Below are positions 1 through 10,335 of a stretch of DNA of 30,989 nucleotides, piece after piece; position 1 is the first letter of the stretch; every line of letters starts with the position of its first letter. A model generated the notes under the pieces. That model was not told the DNA's origin. It ran no database searches and saw only the letters and a list, made by a program, of their open reading frames with translations. This DNA comes from Acanthaster planci. Lineage: Eukaryota; Echinodermata; Asteroidea; Valvatida; Acanthasteridae. The stretch spans positions 184,574 to 215,562 of the forward strand of contig NW_019091562.1 of NCBI RefSeq assembly GCF_001949145.1, given 5' to 3'. The position numbers were made by a program, and so were the translations under genes.

Positions 1-2500
1 TATTTTTTCAATATTTAGTCTGAAATTGTTGTTTTTTCATGTTTAAACTTACGCTGTAGTCTTTTTTGTTTTTCTGCAGATACTGACTGGATGTGCTACT
101 GCCTGGCTGACTGGATGTGCGACTGCCCGATGTCCAAGTTTGCACTCGAAGGCATGCTTGTTTTCAGGATCATAAAATTGAGGGCAACATTTTCTTCGAA
201 AGCCCTTGGATTATGAAATACATGTCCTGTTGTTATCCAAAAATGCTGATACTTGGGCTTTACAAGCAAAACAGCCTTGTTTTTAAAAGTTAATTTCTTA
301 TGTGTACCAGTAACAGGATGTGCCACTATTTTATAAATTGCTCTCATTTATTCCGTCAGTTTAAATTTGTGTTGGTTTTTATTCATAATGCATGACTGCT
401 CTTCCTAATGATTGTCACACATGTTTTTAATTGTTTCTGCATTGATGATAGTATTTTATTGTGAATAACAGGACCTTAGAAAACTATTTATTTAATTTAA
501 CATTTTTTGCAACCTATAATCTGGACTTTTGGTACATGTATTTGAGAAAGATCACTTTCTAGAAATAAATACAGATAATAGGCAATAGCTTGTAAGTAGT
601 TTATACCCATTCTTCATGTCCATGGCAGATCTGTTAACATACATGTATAACGTCCAGGAAAATTGTTAGCTATGTGTTACATTTACCATTGTGTGGGGTC
701 GGACCAAATATCCCACACCAAAGCACGATTATCCATGTTCAACACTGCAGGGCTTATTCTGGCACTATTAGATGTGTTCTTTAAACCTGGCTCTGATTAT
801 TTGTACAAGTAGGCCAAGCAAAAGAAGGTGAACGTGAAAATTAAATGTCTCTCATAAATCAGTTAAATTGCATATGCATGTACATGTAACTTTAAATCTT
901 ATACATACGAAATTCCTGTTTATTGGCTCGTGAAGACTTGAACAAATGGCCAACTGTATCGCATACCCGGTAATTTTTCTCTCTTATGACATACTATTTG
1001 TCTCATGCAGTTTGGTACTGCACTAAAACATAATAGTTTTCTCAAAAACATTATTAGGTTATTACTACCTGTATGTACTCTGACAAAATTTAACATGCAA
1101 GATATCTGACTGTTACTTAACTAAGTATGTAAGAATCCATATATGCAAGAACAGAATTCAGTTGTCCTAAACTCTGAAAACATTTTGAATGCAGTAATAT
1201 AAACATTGCACCTACAAAAAGTAATGATATAAATTACCTTTATTTTGTGTAGAAATGCTATATTTTATATGAGTTTCAACCATTTAAAATATTTGAACAA
1301 ATTTTGTTTTTGTTTAATACTGTTGCATGATATGATTTTTAATACTGATTTTTAAATGGTTCATTATTTTTGAAAATCTGCTTCGACATTTTTTACTGCG
1401 AGTAAAAACTGAACCAAAGACATAACTTGCAGAGTGTAGTTACTCGCCATAAGTACAGTATTTTTACTCGTGCTTTATTGTCATTTTTAAAGTACTGTAG
1501 ATGCATGTTGAGTTGCATGAAAATTGTTTAAATTGCAATTGAGGTTAGTAGGCAATCTGGTTTTTTTCCCGCTATCTCAACAGACCTCAATTTAAAAGAT
1601 ATTAACAGCTTTCCTCAGAAACTAACTTCTCATCAATTCATTTTATGAAGTGACAACCTGAAGTCGCAGGTCTTTGAAAAAATGAAGATTTTGTAGAGCA
1701 CTTTCATTTCCGCATGCATTTTGAAATAATAACAATTTGCCTAATTAGTTTTCATGACGAGTTTCTTTTAAAAACTAAGTGAATTTACATAAAACATATC
1801 TTAACACATAACACATGTGCAGACACGTTGTGAGACCAGTCTGAAAAGTTCATGGTGTTTAAATGCTTAATCATTTTCACGGAAAGCCATTTTTGAACTG
1901 CTACAGAATTTAACTTATTCATTGGAATATATTAAACGGAGGGGTTCTAAACTATTTATGGGTTCCATCTCTCACTTTTGTTTTTTAATGTGGTTTAATT
2001 ACATGCATGTAGATATAAATAATAAATTTCACATTCTTCATTGGCATAACTGACATTTAATTGTAATGAAGTTTTATTTCAGTGCTTTAATTTCTAGTCT
2101 CCGGTGCCAAAATAGTTAACCTCGCTATGGATTCAATATGGCCGACAGGAAATTTAGACATCGCAAAGATTTTGTATGTTCAACATAGACACCACATGTG
2201 TTTTTAAACGTCGTTATGGGGACCGACTAAGTCTATTGTACACAGACAGTTTGCTCGTTGAAAGCCGACAGCATCGATATCATATCAGTTTGGTTTTAGT
2301 AATTACCCAACATCACACGAGCTCTACAACCCTAAAAAATAAAACAGGTCATGGGCAATTACAGGCGACTTTGGTGGCAAACTTGTGTCAGAAGCCATTT
2401 GTCTACGTCCCAAGATGTAGTCCTTCAAACTCGAAGACGGGACAAGCGTAAAAAAGCCAAAGGTGTCACAAAGGTCGTTACTGAACGAGACCCCAAAAAA
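1..2500. other. AT-rich stretch without a supportable gene
   Basis: This stretch is AT-rich with frequent stops in all frames. The only open frame of note is 83 codons on the minus strand (347 to 96), which resembles no family I know. A pyrimidine tract ending in CAG at 77-79 could be a splice acceptor of a gene entering from the left, but no convincing exon follows. The left end of the Polinton-like element further right probably lies in the last few hundred bases; I could not see terminal repeats. Confidence 0.5.
83..127. repeat. short tandem duplication, 24-nt period
   Basis: The 21-nt word at 83-103 recurs at 107-127 with one mismatch, giving two copies of a 24-nt unit. It follows the acceptor-like CAG at 77-79 directly. 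Confidence 0.6.
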
Positions 2501-2558
2501 GTCGTCGTTGCATTCACTCGATACAAAACAATACGTTCTCCGCAACGGCATCGACACT

Positions 2559-3391
2559 TTAGCATTTGGTCACAAAAGGCTCGAGTTGATTTGAAAACCA
2601 GTTTTTATTTTCACCGATGACTCGTTTAAACTGACTCGTGCGTTTTTCGATACGGTACACGTCTACACTCCAGATTGGATCGCTCGCTCTTTTGACGGTG
2701 CCACTCCTTGTTCACCTGGGTAAAATAGGTACCAGACTAAAGCGTTTGAAAATTTTTTTCAGGTTCACGTGTGCTTCGCTCTTAATAGCCTCTTCGGGAA
2801 TCGCGTTGATTAATCTGGTCTTTTCTTTGTTTAGCGATTATATATCCTGGGGCAACCTTACAACCCATTCCACGTTTCGTTTACCCGGGTTTAGCATTTC
2901 TTGCGCGTACTAGTATCCAAACAAACGCTCGGCTAACGTTCTGTTGATATCATTCGAGAATTCCTTGCGATCGATGACACCAGGTTCACTCACTTGTATT
3001 TGGACGCTTTCAGCAAACGTTTTTGTAAACTCACCTTTAAATTCCGATCCCCAGTCAACGTTCTTTATATTTCAAGGCCACATCGACCACGGTTAACGCA
3101 TGCTTGTACGTTTTACCCCTTGGACCTTTTGAAACCCGACCCCAGGGTAAATATGACACATCCATTTGATGCATGTCGTTGGGAGTGGCGTAATTCCAAT
3201 AGTAAAGTACTTGGCCTGGATACATACACATGGGCGGGCAGATAAATTTGCCAAACGGCTTGTTTTCTTTAACCAAGCTGACACTTTGCTTTAGTCGATA
3301 CCATTTTTGGGGGGTGTATTTTTACAATGGCAGCGTGCCCTCTAAAATAACTTTCGGGGCTGTAGACTTTTTTCAACTTTGCTTCGGTCAT
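2559..3391 (-). pseudogene. Polinton-type integrase (rve family), broken
   Basis: Read on the minus strand from an ATG at 3391, the product would be about 277 residues, the usual size for this integrase class. The N-terminal part (3391-3290) is in one frame and ends at a stop near 3285. The reading then shifts. The catalytic core follows with HQMD (first Asp), then ALTVVDVALKYKE, a tract typical of the family, and further on DWGSEFKGEF, carrying the second catalytic Asp. NRTLAERLFGY follows and is interrupted by an in-frame TAG. The C-terminal part includes RLPQ, TRLI and DPIWSVDVYRI, and ends at a TAA at 2559-2561. Additional stops lie inside. In live elements this enzyme inserts the linear element into the host chromosome. 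This copy cannot be functional. It is downstream of, and co-oriented with, the small gene at 3423-3804. Confidence 0.88.
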
Positions 3392-3422
3392 CGTTCCTTT
3401 TTAAAACCATGTTAAAATGTTT

Positions 3423-3804
3423 TTATAAATATTTGTACACCACAACGCCAAGCAACGTCGTGGCACCTGACACCCAAACTAATTTAGGTTTGGGTTCGAG
3501 CCATGCTTCACTGACGTGACACGCTATTTCCTTGTATTTTTTCAAGGGCTAGATTGACGTCGTTGATTGTTTGTTTCGATTCTTTCATGTTTTGCAATCG
3601 GACGTTTAAAAGTCTAAATGTTGCGTTCTGTGTTCGATTCACACTTCTCTCGCTATATTAAATTGTTCTATGGCAACACCCTGCCTCTTGCGTTCTTCAC
3701 CGACTGTTTTTATTTATCATAGCAAACAAAAAGTAACTTTTCGAAAACGCTAATGCATCGGTTACTGCACCGCCAATCATCATTGCAATACTCGCTAACC
3801 CCAT
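3423..3804 (-). pseudogene. Polinton small membrane/coiled-coil protein, broken
   Basis: From an ATG at 3804 on the minus strand the frame opens with a hydrophobic Gly/Ala/Met-rich segment (starting MGLASIAMMIGGAV) that looks like a membrane or amphipathic entry segment. It then breaks. In shifted frames a charged helical stretch rich in Arg, Gln and Glu continues (for example VAIEQFNIARE, then NVRLQNMKESK). The last frame ends with a hydrophobic VSGATTLLGVVVYKYL and a stop at 3425-3423. This layout is one I associate with small conserved genes next to integrase or capsid in Polinton-like elements. Its function is not established; a role in the virion or membrane is a guess. At least two frameshifts are needed to follow it. 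Confidence 0.55.
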
Positions 3805-3853
3805 TTTTTAAAAACGCAGATTTTTTCAACCCTTATTTTTAAGAACGAATCAT

Positions 3854-4795
3854 ATGATGAACTACGGTAAAAGCTCAACCCAAACTGTCGACCAAGAACA
3901 ACCCGTCTACGATCGCTGAAAAACAACAACTGATCGTAAACTGCCACCCTTTGGTATCGACGACGTTATTGTCTCAGGCAGGATCAAACTCACTTTTAAA
4001 CTGGATCTCGACGATGAGTCAGACGACAATCGGTCTGTGTATAACAACTTGGCAAAAACTTGATAAAAGAAATTGCCGTGTCACTTCAGGGTATTAATAT
4101 TTTAACTCACAAGAATGCTGAATGCTGAATGTTTTACAATTTCAAAGACAACCGGCTACTCACTACACAATCCAAACACATGGCTTGACGACGCAAACGA
4201 ATCATCAAACAACGGAAAAACAAATCAGTTGCAGACACATTTTGCAACTCATACGCGATCCGCTCGATATCGAAATGTTGACCGATCACATGCCGTTTTT
4301 GCCTTAGGCTTTGAAACAACACTTGACTTACATGCTTACGTTTAACAGTTGGGACAAAGTCGTCAAGTCAATCGATGCCGCCACAAATTACGCAATTACA
4401 GACCTAAAGCCTCGAATACGAAGTCGTAACCAATCGAGAACTCGCTCAAACGCTAAAACCAAGCATCTCGGGCAACATTCACAATTTGGAAATTCGTTCA
4501 ATAAATAAGTCAGACACATTATGGAACGTTGTAATCAACCAACAGATCTTGTTTAAAGATCCATCTGTTAAAACCCCAAAGATTTTAAGGAAGGAATGAT
4601 GCAATACCAACACTGGAACGAAACGTGCAAGTTTTGGAACGATTAACGCAACGAATTTGGGCGACACGTTGTAAAAGACCTCAACTTGGCGGCTTTCGAT
4701 ATAGCCGATTACCTCAAAGAAAATAAATATGGTTTGTGGCTCGACTTTCGTTCAAACAACGACAACGCGGGTCACGATAGCGGACGTAGAGTTGT
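3854..4795 (+). pseudogene. Polinton-type major capsid protein, broken and truncated
   Basis: The frame starts at an ATG at 3854 and meets a TGA at 3917-3919, then continues with PPFGIDDVIVSGRIKLTFK and further acidic sequence to about 4050. A frameshift follows, with NLIKEIAVSLQGINIL in the next frame. Around 4264-4370 another frame gives LTYMLTFNSWDKVVKS, preceded by a TAG. After a further shift there are NLEIRSINKSDTLWNVVINQ (about 4490-4540) and, near 4700-4790, YGLWLDFRSNNDN and SGRRVV. These short tracts match, in order, what I know of double jelly-roll capsid proteins of Polinton/adintovirus elements. The expected C-terminal tail is missing, because ATPase sequence follows at once after 4796. 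The protein would form the icosahedral shell in a live element. The assignment is by motif order, not by alignment. Confidence 0.68.
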
Positions 4796-5319
4796 TGGAT
4801 AAACCAACTCGGAGAAAATCAAGTGGGTACTAGATTCACTCAAAGCAAGATACCTACACGTGTTTGAGGTCATCGTGATTATGTGTTCTACGATTTTTAA
4901 GAATACGATTTATCTCGAAAGACGTTGGATATCCACAGACCCCATTGTGCACCTTTGTGACATTGAACACGAACGCTTAGAATTAAACGAAGCCATCGAG
5001 TTATATTAAAAAGTGTTTGACAGAACCAAAACGTTATTTGTGATCGATGACTGTAGTTCTGAGCAGCAGATAAAGTATCCCAAAAACCAAGAAATAGCAA
5101 TACGTGCGCATTGACAAAATGGCTTTTAGTGGAAGGCATCTTAACCATTCGTGTTGGTTGCTCACACAAAAGTATAATTCGGTTCTCAAAGATAACAGAG
5201 AAAACACGTCGTAGATTGCTTTGTTTTATTACAAGGATCGAAAAAGTTTTGACCAGGCTTTGGACGAGAACGATGTGGTGCCGGATGAATATCGAACCAA
5301 TTTAGTAAGTTATCGTTGA
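4796..5319 (+). pseudogene. FtsK/HerA-type DNA-packaging ATPase, broken
   Basis: Following a TAA at 4799, the frame reads TNSEKIKWVL, which sits where the Walker A P-loop is expected but has lost key P-loop residues. Next come VIVIMCSTIFKN and LERRWIST. A TAA interrupts at about 5006. The Walker B tract TLFVIDDCSS follows. The frame then breaks near 5112 and continues in another one with FSGRHLNHSCWLLTQKYNS, IALFYYKDRKSFDQAL and DENDVVPDEY, ending at a stop near 5317. These tracts and their order are characteristic of the packaging ATPase of Polinton-like elements and related viruses, which drives genome entry into the capsid. The N-terminal residues before the P-loop are missing. It directly abuts the truncated capsid gene in the same frame, suggesting an internal deletion. 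Confidence 0.78.
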
Positions 5320-6063
5320 TGACAGAGCCTCCCGTAAATTGGCGTTTGTTGTAAATCAATTGCAACTAGTTGTTTAACAAATTTATAATTTAGCTGTAAA
5401 TGAAAGTCAACAAAGAAATAACTTTGTTGCAATACGTTCAGGTATTTATCGAACTAGTTATTGCACTCAATTTGATGTATTATACCAACGAATACTGTTG
5501 CTAGAAACAAATTTTAAACAAAATGGAGCAATATTTTTTACTTATTTGAATTAAAAATAGAACAACAAAACGATGGTCTCAAAACGATACTTGCGCAGCC
5601 AACACCAACCCAGGTATCAAACGCAACCAAGTTGACTCCAAATCTCGGCTTTGTTCAATTGTAGCCTCAGGAGATTCTAAAAGTGTTTAGGCAAGAATTT
5701 TACAGTAAAACGAATCGAATCTTTACCACCGTCAAAACAAGAAAAATTTTATTAACGTTATTCAGCTAAATTTGGCAGTGAGAGAAAGTTTGTTGTCGTC
5801 GTATTTCCGACTTTTGGGGGCTTTCGCTTCCGATCGACTTGATGGGTTGTGACGTTACGTTGGATTCGGCTGACACGTTAACCCAAGACCTGGAACGTGA
5901 CCCCGTAATTAGTTGAGAATGGGGCACTTTCTCAAGGAAGTTTGTTACAACTTTTGAAGTTACCTTAGTCTGCTAGTTTGCGCGTTAATTACAACAAAAC
6001 ATCTTTATTTCAACAAAAAATCGGGACAAAAACTGTCTTGCTTTGTAACAAATAGCAACAAAG
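5320..6063 (+). other. unassigned part of the Polinton-like element
   Basis: There are short open stretches on the plus strand only, for example about 5528-5660 (with LKTILAQPTPTQVSNATKL), ending in a TAG and resuming with PQEILKVFRQEFYSK. A further stretch around 5840-5910 reads LPIDLMGCDVTLDSADTL. By position this may be remnants of a minor capsid or other virion gene, but I could not identify a family. Confidence 0.35.
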
Positions 6064-6448
6064 ATGAGCGAAGCGAAGCAAAGCGAAGCAAAGCAAACAA
6101 ATCTAAGGGAACAAAACGACAAGCTAACCGATAGCTCTGATCCAAGTCACAAGCAAAACCAAAATTAAAAACCCTAAACGAATTGCACAAAGTAAAAAAC
6201 TCGCAGAACACAATCGTAAAATGAAAGAGCAACTTGCTTTAAAGAAACAAAGCGAACCAGCGGGGCAAATCGGAACATCGTTTGCCAGTTGTAATGTTCC
6301 TTATTTGATCTTGGCTGGTGTCGGTGTGGGGCTTTTTGCAGCAGAACGCCTTTTGTTTTCAAAAAAGAAAGCAAGTAAAGTGAGTGAACCACTTGCGCAG
6401 TATCAACTAGAACCAAAACAAAACACCCCGAACGAAGAAATGGCATAA
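6064..6448 (+). pseudogene. small basic membrane protein of the Polinton-like element, one frameshift
   Basis: An ATG at 6064 opens a very hydrophilic N-terminus that begins with a short Ser-Glu-Ala-Lys-Gln repeat and stops at a TAA near 6166. A second, overlapping frame (open from 6128) carries on with KNPKRIAQSKKLAEHNRK, a basic helical motif, then a hydrophobic helix YLILAGVGVGLFAAERLLF and an acidic/Gln-rich tail ending at 6448. A single frameshift around 6150-6165 would account for the split. The basic Asn-Pro-Lys-Arg stretch resembles small accessory proteins found in Polinton-like elements; its function is unknown. The later ATG at 6221 would skip the basic motif and is less likely to be the original start. 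Confidence 0.5.
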
Positions 6449-6472
6449 AACTTTTTTTCTTGACTCTAAAGG

Positions 6473-6580
6473 ATGACAACAACACCAAACACAAACGATA
6501 TCGTTGACGGGCTTTACAACGGTGTAGTCGTGAGTTTGATCGCAATGGGTAACGCAAAATGGTGGCGAAAAAGATCTTAA
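6473..6580 (+). pseudogene. short hypothetical ORF fragment in the Polinton-like element
   Basis: An ATG at 6473 gives about 35 codons starting MTTTPNTNDIVDGLYNG, with a hydrophobic VVVSLIAMG. It ends at a TAA at 6578. In a following frame (about 6600-6720) ISKLSALIAVSTATDEWLFG and a Lys/Phe-rich tail can be read, so this may be one small gene split by frameshifts. The family is not recognised. Confidence 0.35.
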
Positions 6581-6717
6581 AATGGCAGTAACCCGATTTA
6601 GACAGAATGAGCAGTGAAGACATTTCAAAACTTTCCGCGTTGATTGCGGTTTCGACAGCTACCGACGAGTGGTTGTTTGGAAAGAGTAAGTTAAAGTTTT
6701 TCCTTAATTTAAAAACA

Positions 6718-7023
6718 ATGGCAGAAGGAGGATGATTTGGTGACATTGAAATGGGTCGTTTGGAAGAAAATCGAATCGATCAAGAACAAGCCAATCACGA
6801 AGAACGAGACCTATCAGGGGTTAACAATGAGATCCAAGAAAAAGAATCAACGTTTGTAGAGGGTCAAGGACTAGACACGTCAGATTTTAGAAGGGTGTTA
6901 ATCGAAGATAAAAAGAATGACTTTTTTGATGCGGTTCAAAAAGAAACGGGGTATGAATCAACAGTTAGGGATTTTTTAAATCGAAAACGAAGATTGTTTA
7001 TACCATTAAGGCTTTATCTCTAG
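6718..7023 (+). pseudogene. hypothetical acidic protein of the Polinton-like element, in-frame TGA
   Basis: An ATG at 6718 is followed after five codons by a TGA (6733-6735). The frame then runs uninterrupted from an internal ATG at 6751 to 7023. The sequence is Glu/Asp/Asn-rich at first (GRLEENRIDQEQANHEERD) and becomes basic at the C-terminus. It has no transmembrane segment. I take 6718 as the ancestral start because Gly-rich sequence continues across the TGA. If the internal ATG is used it is a 90-residue intact ORF. No function can be assigned; its place among packaging genes suggests a virion-associated or accessory role. Confidence 0.4.
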
Positions 7024-7069
7024 CTAAACCAAGAAAACAATCTACAAAGGGTAGCAAAAGATCGAAGGC

Positions 7070-7370
7070 ATGAAAAAAGAACTGATGCAAGAACGCAACT
7101 CAAGATCACTCACATGCAAAAGGATAAAACGGATACTCACCGCGCTTAATTACGTGGAATATGGAGTTGAAGCGTTTGGTGCTGTGAGTGCCGCAATAGG
7201 TATTCCCGCTTTAATTAATGGGGGTTATCAGGTTGGTTCACAAAACCAAAACAAACGAGCAAATAAGAATTTTGTGCGATGCAAAGTTGAATACGATCGA
7301 CGAGTCCGTGTCGCAAGCAATCAACAACGGTAATATTAGTCACGAAGAATTTTGTGTTAATAACGGTTGA
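7070..7370 (+). pseudogene. hypothetical Polinton accessory protein, frameshifted near 7280
   Basis: The first frame (ATG 7070) has a basic start, then a Gly/Ala-rich hydrophobic segment (GVEAFGAVSAAIGIPALI). After about 7280 a different frame gives KLNTIDESVSQAINNGNISH and EEFC, ending at a TGA at 7368-7370. A hydrophobic segment followed by a short helical stretch with Ala-Ile-Asn-Asn-Gly is a combination I associate with small conserved Polinton genes of unknown function. The first frame simply runs out at 7333, consistent with one indel. Confidence 0.45.
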
Positions 7371-9400
7371 ATTTTATAAAATAGTCTGTCGGTGATTAAG
7401 TGGTCTTGACTGTGCAATAAAAAAGTACACCCTGACTTGATTGACATTGGTATTGCCTGCTTTTAGATGTCCAGGTTGCAACCCCAACAAAAGGGAGTCC
7501 CCATTTTAGTTTGTCACGCTATCAAAATTAAGTCAGAAAAGCTATAGCAACAAATTGAAGCCTCCTCGATTTTTGATAAAGTGTACCTCTGCATTCTTAT
7601 GTACAGTGTGCCATTCATTCTAGAAGTTGCTGGGTGTGTATGGGAGATATGCTACAGTGCGATACTGTCTAGTTGGGACTTGTACCGCGTGATTCTTCGG
7701 CAAAAGCTGACCAGCCTACACAATTGTGGAGGGAAAGTGTCTTTGTTCTTGAAAGTTCAGTCCTTTCTTTTGTTCAGCTTTGGTGGTGCTGTGCGCACAA
7801 ACAATGGTACGATTGTTTTTAAGGTAGGACCTGGAGATATTTGTTTGTGCTGTTCATCCTCGGGTATGCATAAAAGATCTTTCCTTGTCCTTCCCGAAGC
7901 CCAAAGTGCAGCATGTCATTTTTCTTTGCATTTCCTGCCAGCACAACGCACTTGTTGAACTGTGTCTGACTTCTTGATCACAGCTTACAGAGCATTAAAG
8001 TAGAGGATTACACGGCGAGCTCCTGGAGCCCTCGCACTGCCCGCCAGGTGATCGCTCCGTGGTCTCCTGCTGAACGCAGGACAGGCGCCCTCTCTATTGC
8101 TCAGAAACTGTACGGGTGGGAAACTCAAGAGAGCGCTGTTGATCCTGACAGCACAGCGCCCGCTGCAACCGTGTGCAGAGTAGAGACCAGCTCTGTGGTG
8201 GTACAGCCCCAGACATACGTGAATTCTCATCGCAAAAATGGATTATACTGTCAGGGACGCCTATGGGTGCACCCTAATAAATAAATTCCCTTTGACAGCA
8301 GTGATAAATCCCTATATCTTTAAATTCTTTTAAAAATGCAACAAGTGTTCAGGCTGGACAGAAAAATGATGTTTGTCATGTCCTTTTTCATTTTCCCTTT
8401 AATTTTTAGTAAGTTGACCAATGAATTTTTGAGATATTCACACCCGAAGCAGACCACCCTTAAAAGGGGGACATTTCCCTGCCCAGAATATTAGCCATTT
8501 TGAAAACGCATCTCTTTGCAAAACGGTTAAGTAGTGCCACTTTTGGACCCGATTGCATCCAAATTGCGCCCAATTGAAAGCCCTAAGTTCAGGCCACAGT
8601 TTCAGTGCCTTATTTGTTTATTTCCCCAATTCTCTGATATAGTCTACTCTACTATAGAACTCTCTAATATAGTATATCTTTAGAATATAACTTTTAATAA
8701 TCGGCTCGGCTGACATACAACGTATTTATGGCCTATTTATGGGAGTGCACTCTTTAAGATGCCGTATTTACATCAGCCTACGTGCGTCAGGTGCTAAAGT
8801 TGACGATTGGGTGCATTGTGTTACTGATAGCGCGTGTTTGGCATACCCTCACGCAGAGAGGGCATCCTGTGATATTCGAATGAAACCGACATTTGTGCGA
8901 TTGTTTGGTAAACCAGCTTACCTGACAATATTGAAATAGTTTTCTTCCGATAAACATGTATTTGAACGGACTAATAGGAATTAGGGGACTACTTTTGGAT
9001 CAACCACTCCCGCGATAGCCATGGATACCAGTCTTTTTAGCGGCAATTTTGTCGCTCAGATCAGCACTAGTTTGGACTGTCATGAACACCAGTGGCGTTG
9101 AATTACAACACCGTACCTACATTTTCGAATCCATTGTCAAACTAAGGCAAAAGCTTCCGATGGAAGATCCAGTTGAATCAATGAGCTGTTTCTATAAGAA
9201 ATTTTCATTGCCCTACAGTCTGGGATCCACATTCCACTCCTGTAATGCATTCTAAGACATTTAACTCGATTTATTCCTTAATTTCTAAAATTAAATAAGT
9301 GATTAAGATACTAAAAGGATAGTTCTTTGAGTGTCTGTCTTTTTTCTCATCATGGTCAATTCCTAGCGGGGAATTTGAGAAACTTTGTTTTCATAATTAT
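7371..9400. other. intergenic, no supportable gene
   Basis: This stretch may hold further decayed matter of the Polinton-like element up to about 7960 (a 125-codon plus ORF at 7581-7958 is Cys- and Leu-rich but unrecognised). About 8000-8240 is distinctly GC-richer and CpG-richer than its surroundings, with no known domain in any frame. About 8600-8720 is AT-rich. I see no gene. Confidence 0.5.
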
Positions 9401-9412
9401 TTCGATGTCGCC

Positions 9413-9796
9413 TTAATCGATAAAATAACTGAATATGAAAGCCAGCAATTTATCAAAAATGTTTTGGAAGAGTTCTTTATTCGATGAAAACCCGTAATCC
9501 ACAATGACTGGTGTTAAAGACGATCGACTGACACTCTTCATGAGACGTGAAAACAGCTTTGACATCATAGCATTATTGGACTGTAACAACCGACATTCAG
9601 TTGCTCGGATACTGCAGACAAACGCCCTACAATATACATTCACAGAAGATAAATGACCTGGAGTCATGACGAGGTCGGTTCTACTGTCGAGCACCAATAA
9701 GATCTGCTCAAGAGCAGCTTTGTCAGACCTAGTTTTGCAGCTTATTGGGACGATGCAAACAGCAGTCTCAAGAAGAAAAGAGGGCTTACTTATCAT
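9413..9796 (-). CDS. unassigned minus-strand ORF, 127 codons
   Basis: The frame is open from an ATG at 9796 to a stop at 9413. The predicted protein is mixed helical, with Leu/Ser-rich stretches and a hydrophobic C-terminal end (FDKLLAFIFSYFID). I recognise no domain, signal peptide or Cys pattern. There is no clear splice acceptor or donor to make it an internal exon of a known gene. It could be a gene fragment or chance; its length is somewhat above the background of this window. Confidence 0.2.
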   Translation of the reverse strand: MISKPSFLLETAVCIVPISCKTRSDKAALEQILLVLDSRTDLVMTPGHLSSVNVYCRAFVCSIRATECRLLQSNNAMMSKLFSRLMKSVSRSSLTPVIVDYGFSSNKELFQNIFDKLLAFIFSYFID

Positions 9797-10335
9797 CTGA
9801 TTGTCGCTATTTTCGACCCTGTGTTCGAGATCTGATCAAACACGATCTTGATTGATGTTGACGAGTCAGATAAATTGTTTATATGTCATTGGTTGCTGTG
9901 TTCACTGCCGAACGCTTTTCTGAAGGGTAGTCTGTCAATTCCGATCCCCGGCGCTGATATGCTCATCACGGGCTGAGCTTGTCCGGCCTGAGAAGCCGGC
10001 GGCACCAGGGCGCACCACACCGACGAAACAAGCTCCCTCTTTCACCTAAAGACTGTACTCCTTGTATGTATTTGCGATGCGTTCAGATAAATCAATACAA
10101 CACTCTTCTGGTTCTCTTACATTTTGTGTAAAAACGAACAAACAGAGGGGAAACCTAACCCCTCCTTTCTCCTTGAAAGGAACAGCAGTCCGCTATGGTT
10201 GATTCGTTGGAGGCACAAGTAAGCCCCGGACTTTGTCGATTAGGCCGGATAAAATCACGTCAGGGCGGTTTGAATAAGGGTAGCCAATTGACATTTAGGT
10301 CTAAAAGGCTGGGCTTACTGAGAATGTTATCAGTT
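9797..10335. other. intergenic, no gene seen
   Basis: A GC-rich patch near 9940-10030 contains a small hairpin (CCGGC, 7-nt loop, GCCGG). There is nothing else supportable. Confidence 0.5.

Larger units (their letters stand above)
2559..7370. mobile_element. degenerate Polinton/Maverick (adintovirus-like) element
   Basis: A block of about 4.8 kb carries broken genes in a Polinton-like arrangement. An rve-type integrase and a small membrane/coiled-coil gene are on the minus strand. A major capsid protein, a packaging ATPase and several small accessory genes are on the plus strand. The two gene sets diverge from about 3805-3853. Each of the larger genes is interrupted by several stops and frameshifts, so the copy is old and non-functional. 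I recognised no protein-primed DNA polymerase B and no adenain-type protease; they are deleted, too decayed to see, or were never part of this copy. Terminal inverted repeats and the target duplication were not found, so the given limits are those of recognisable coding matter only. Family assignment rests on motif recognition of integrase, ATPase and capsid together. Confidence 0.8.

Noticed and set aside
96-347. 83-codon minus-strand ORF near the left edge
   Set aside because: No recognisable family, splice context or conservation evidence; the length is within chance for this window.
2351-2620. Plus-strand ORF overlapping the integrase end
   Set aside because: It lies antisense to the integrase C-terminus and just beyond it, with no family resemblance.
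2559-7370. In-frame stops in the Polinton genes read as a reassigned genetic code
   Set aside because: TAA, TAG and TGA all occur and are mixed with frameshifts, while the host CAP gene uses the standard code without internal stops. Decay is the simpler reading.
7581-7958. 125-codon Cys/Leu-rich plus ORF
   Set aside because: No domain recognised and no matching Polinton gene known to me; kept only as a remark in the intergenic entry.
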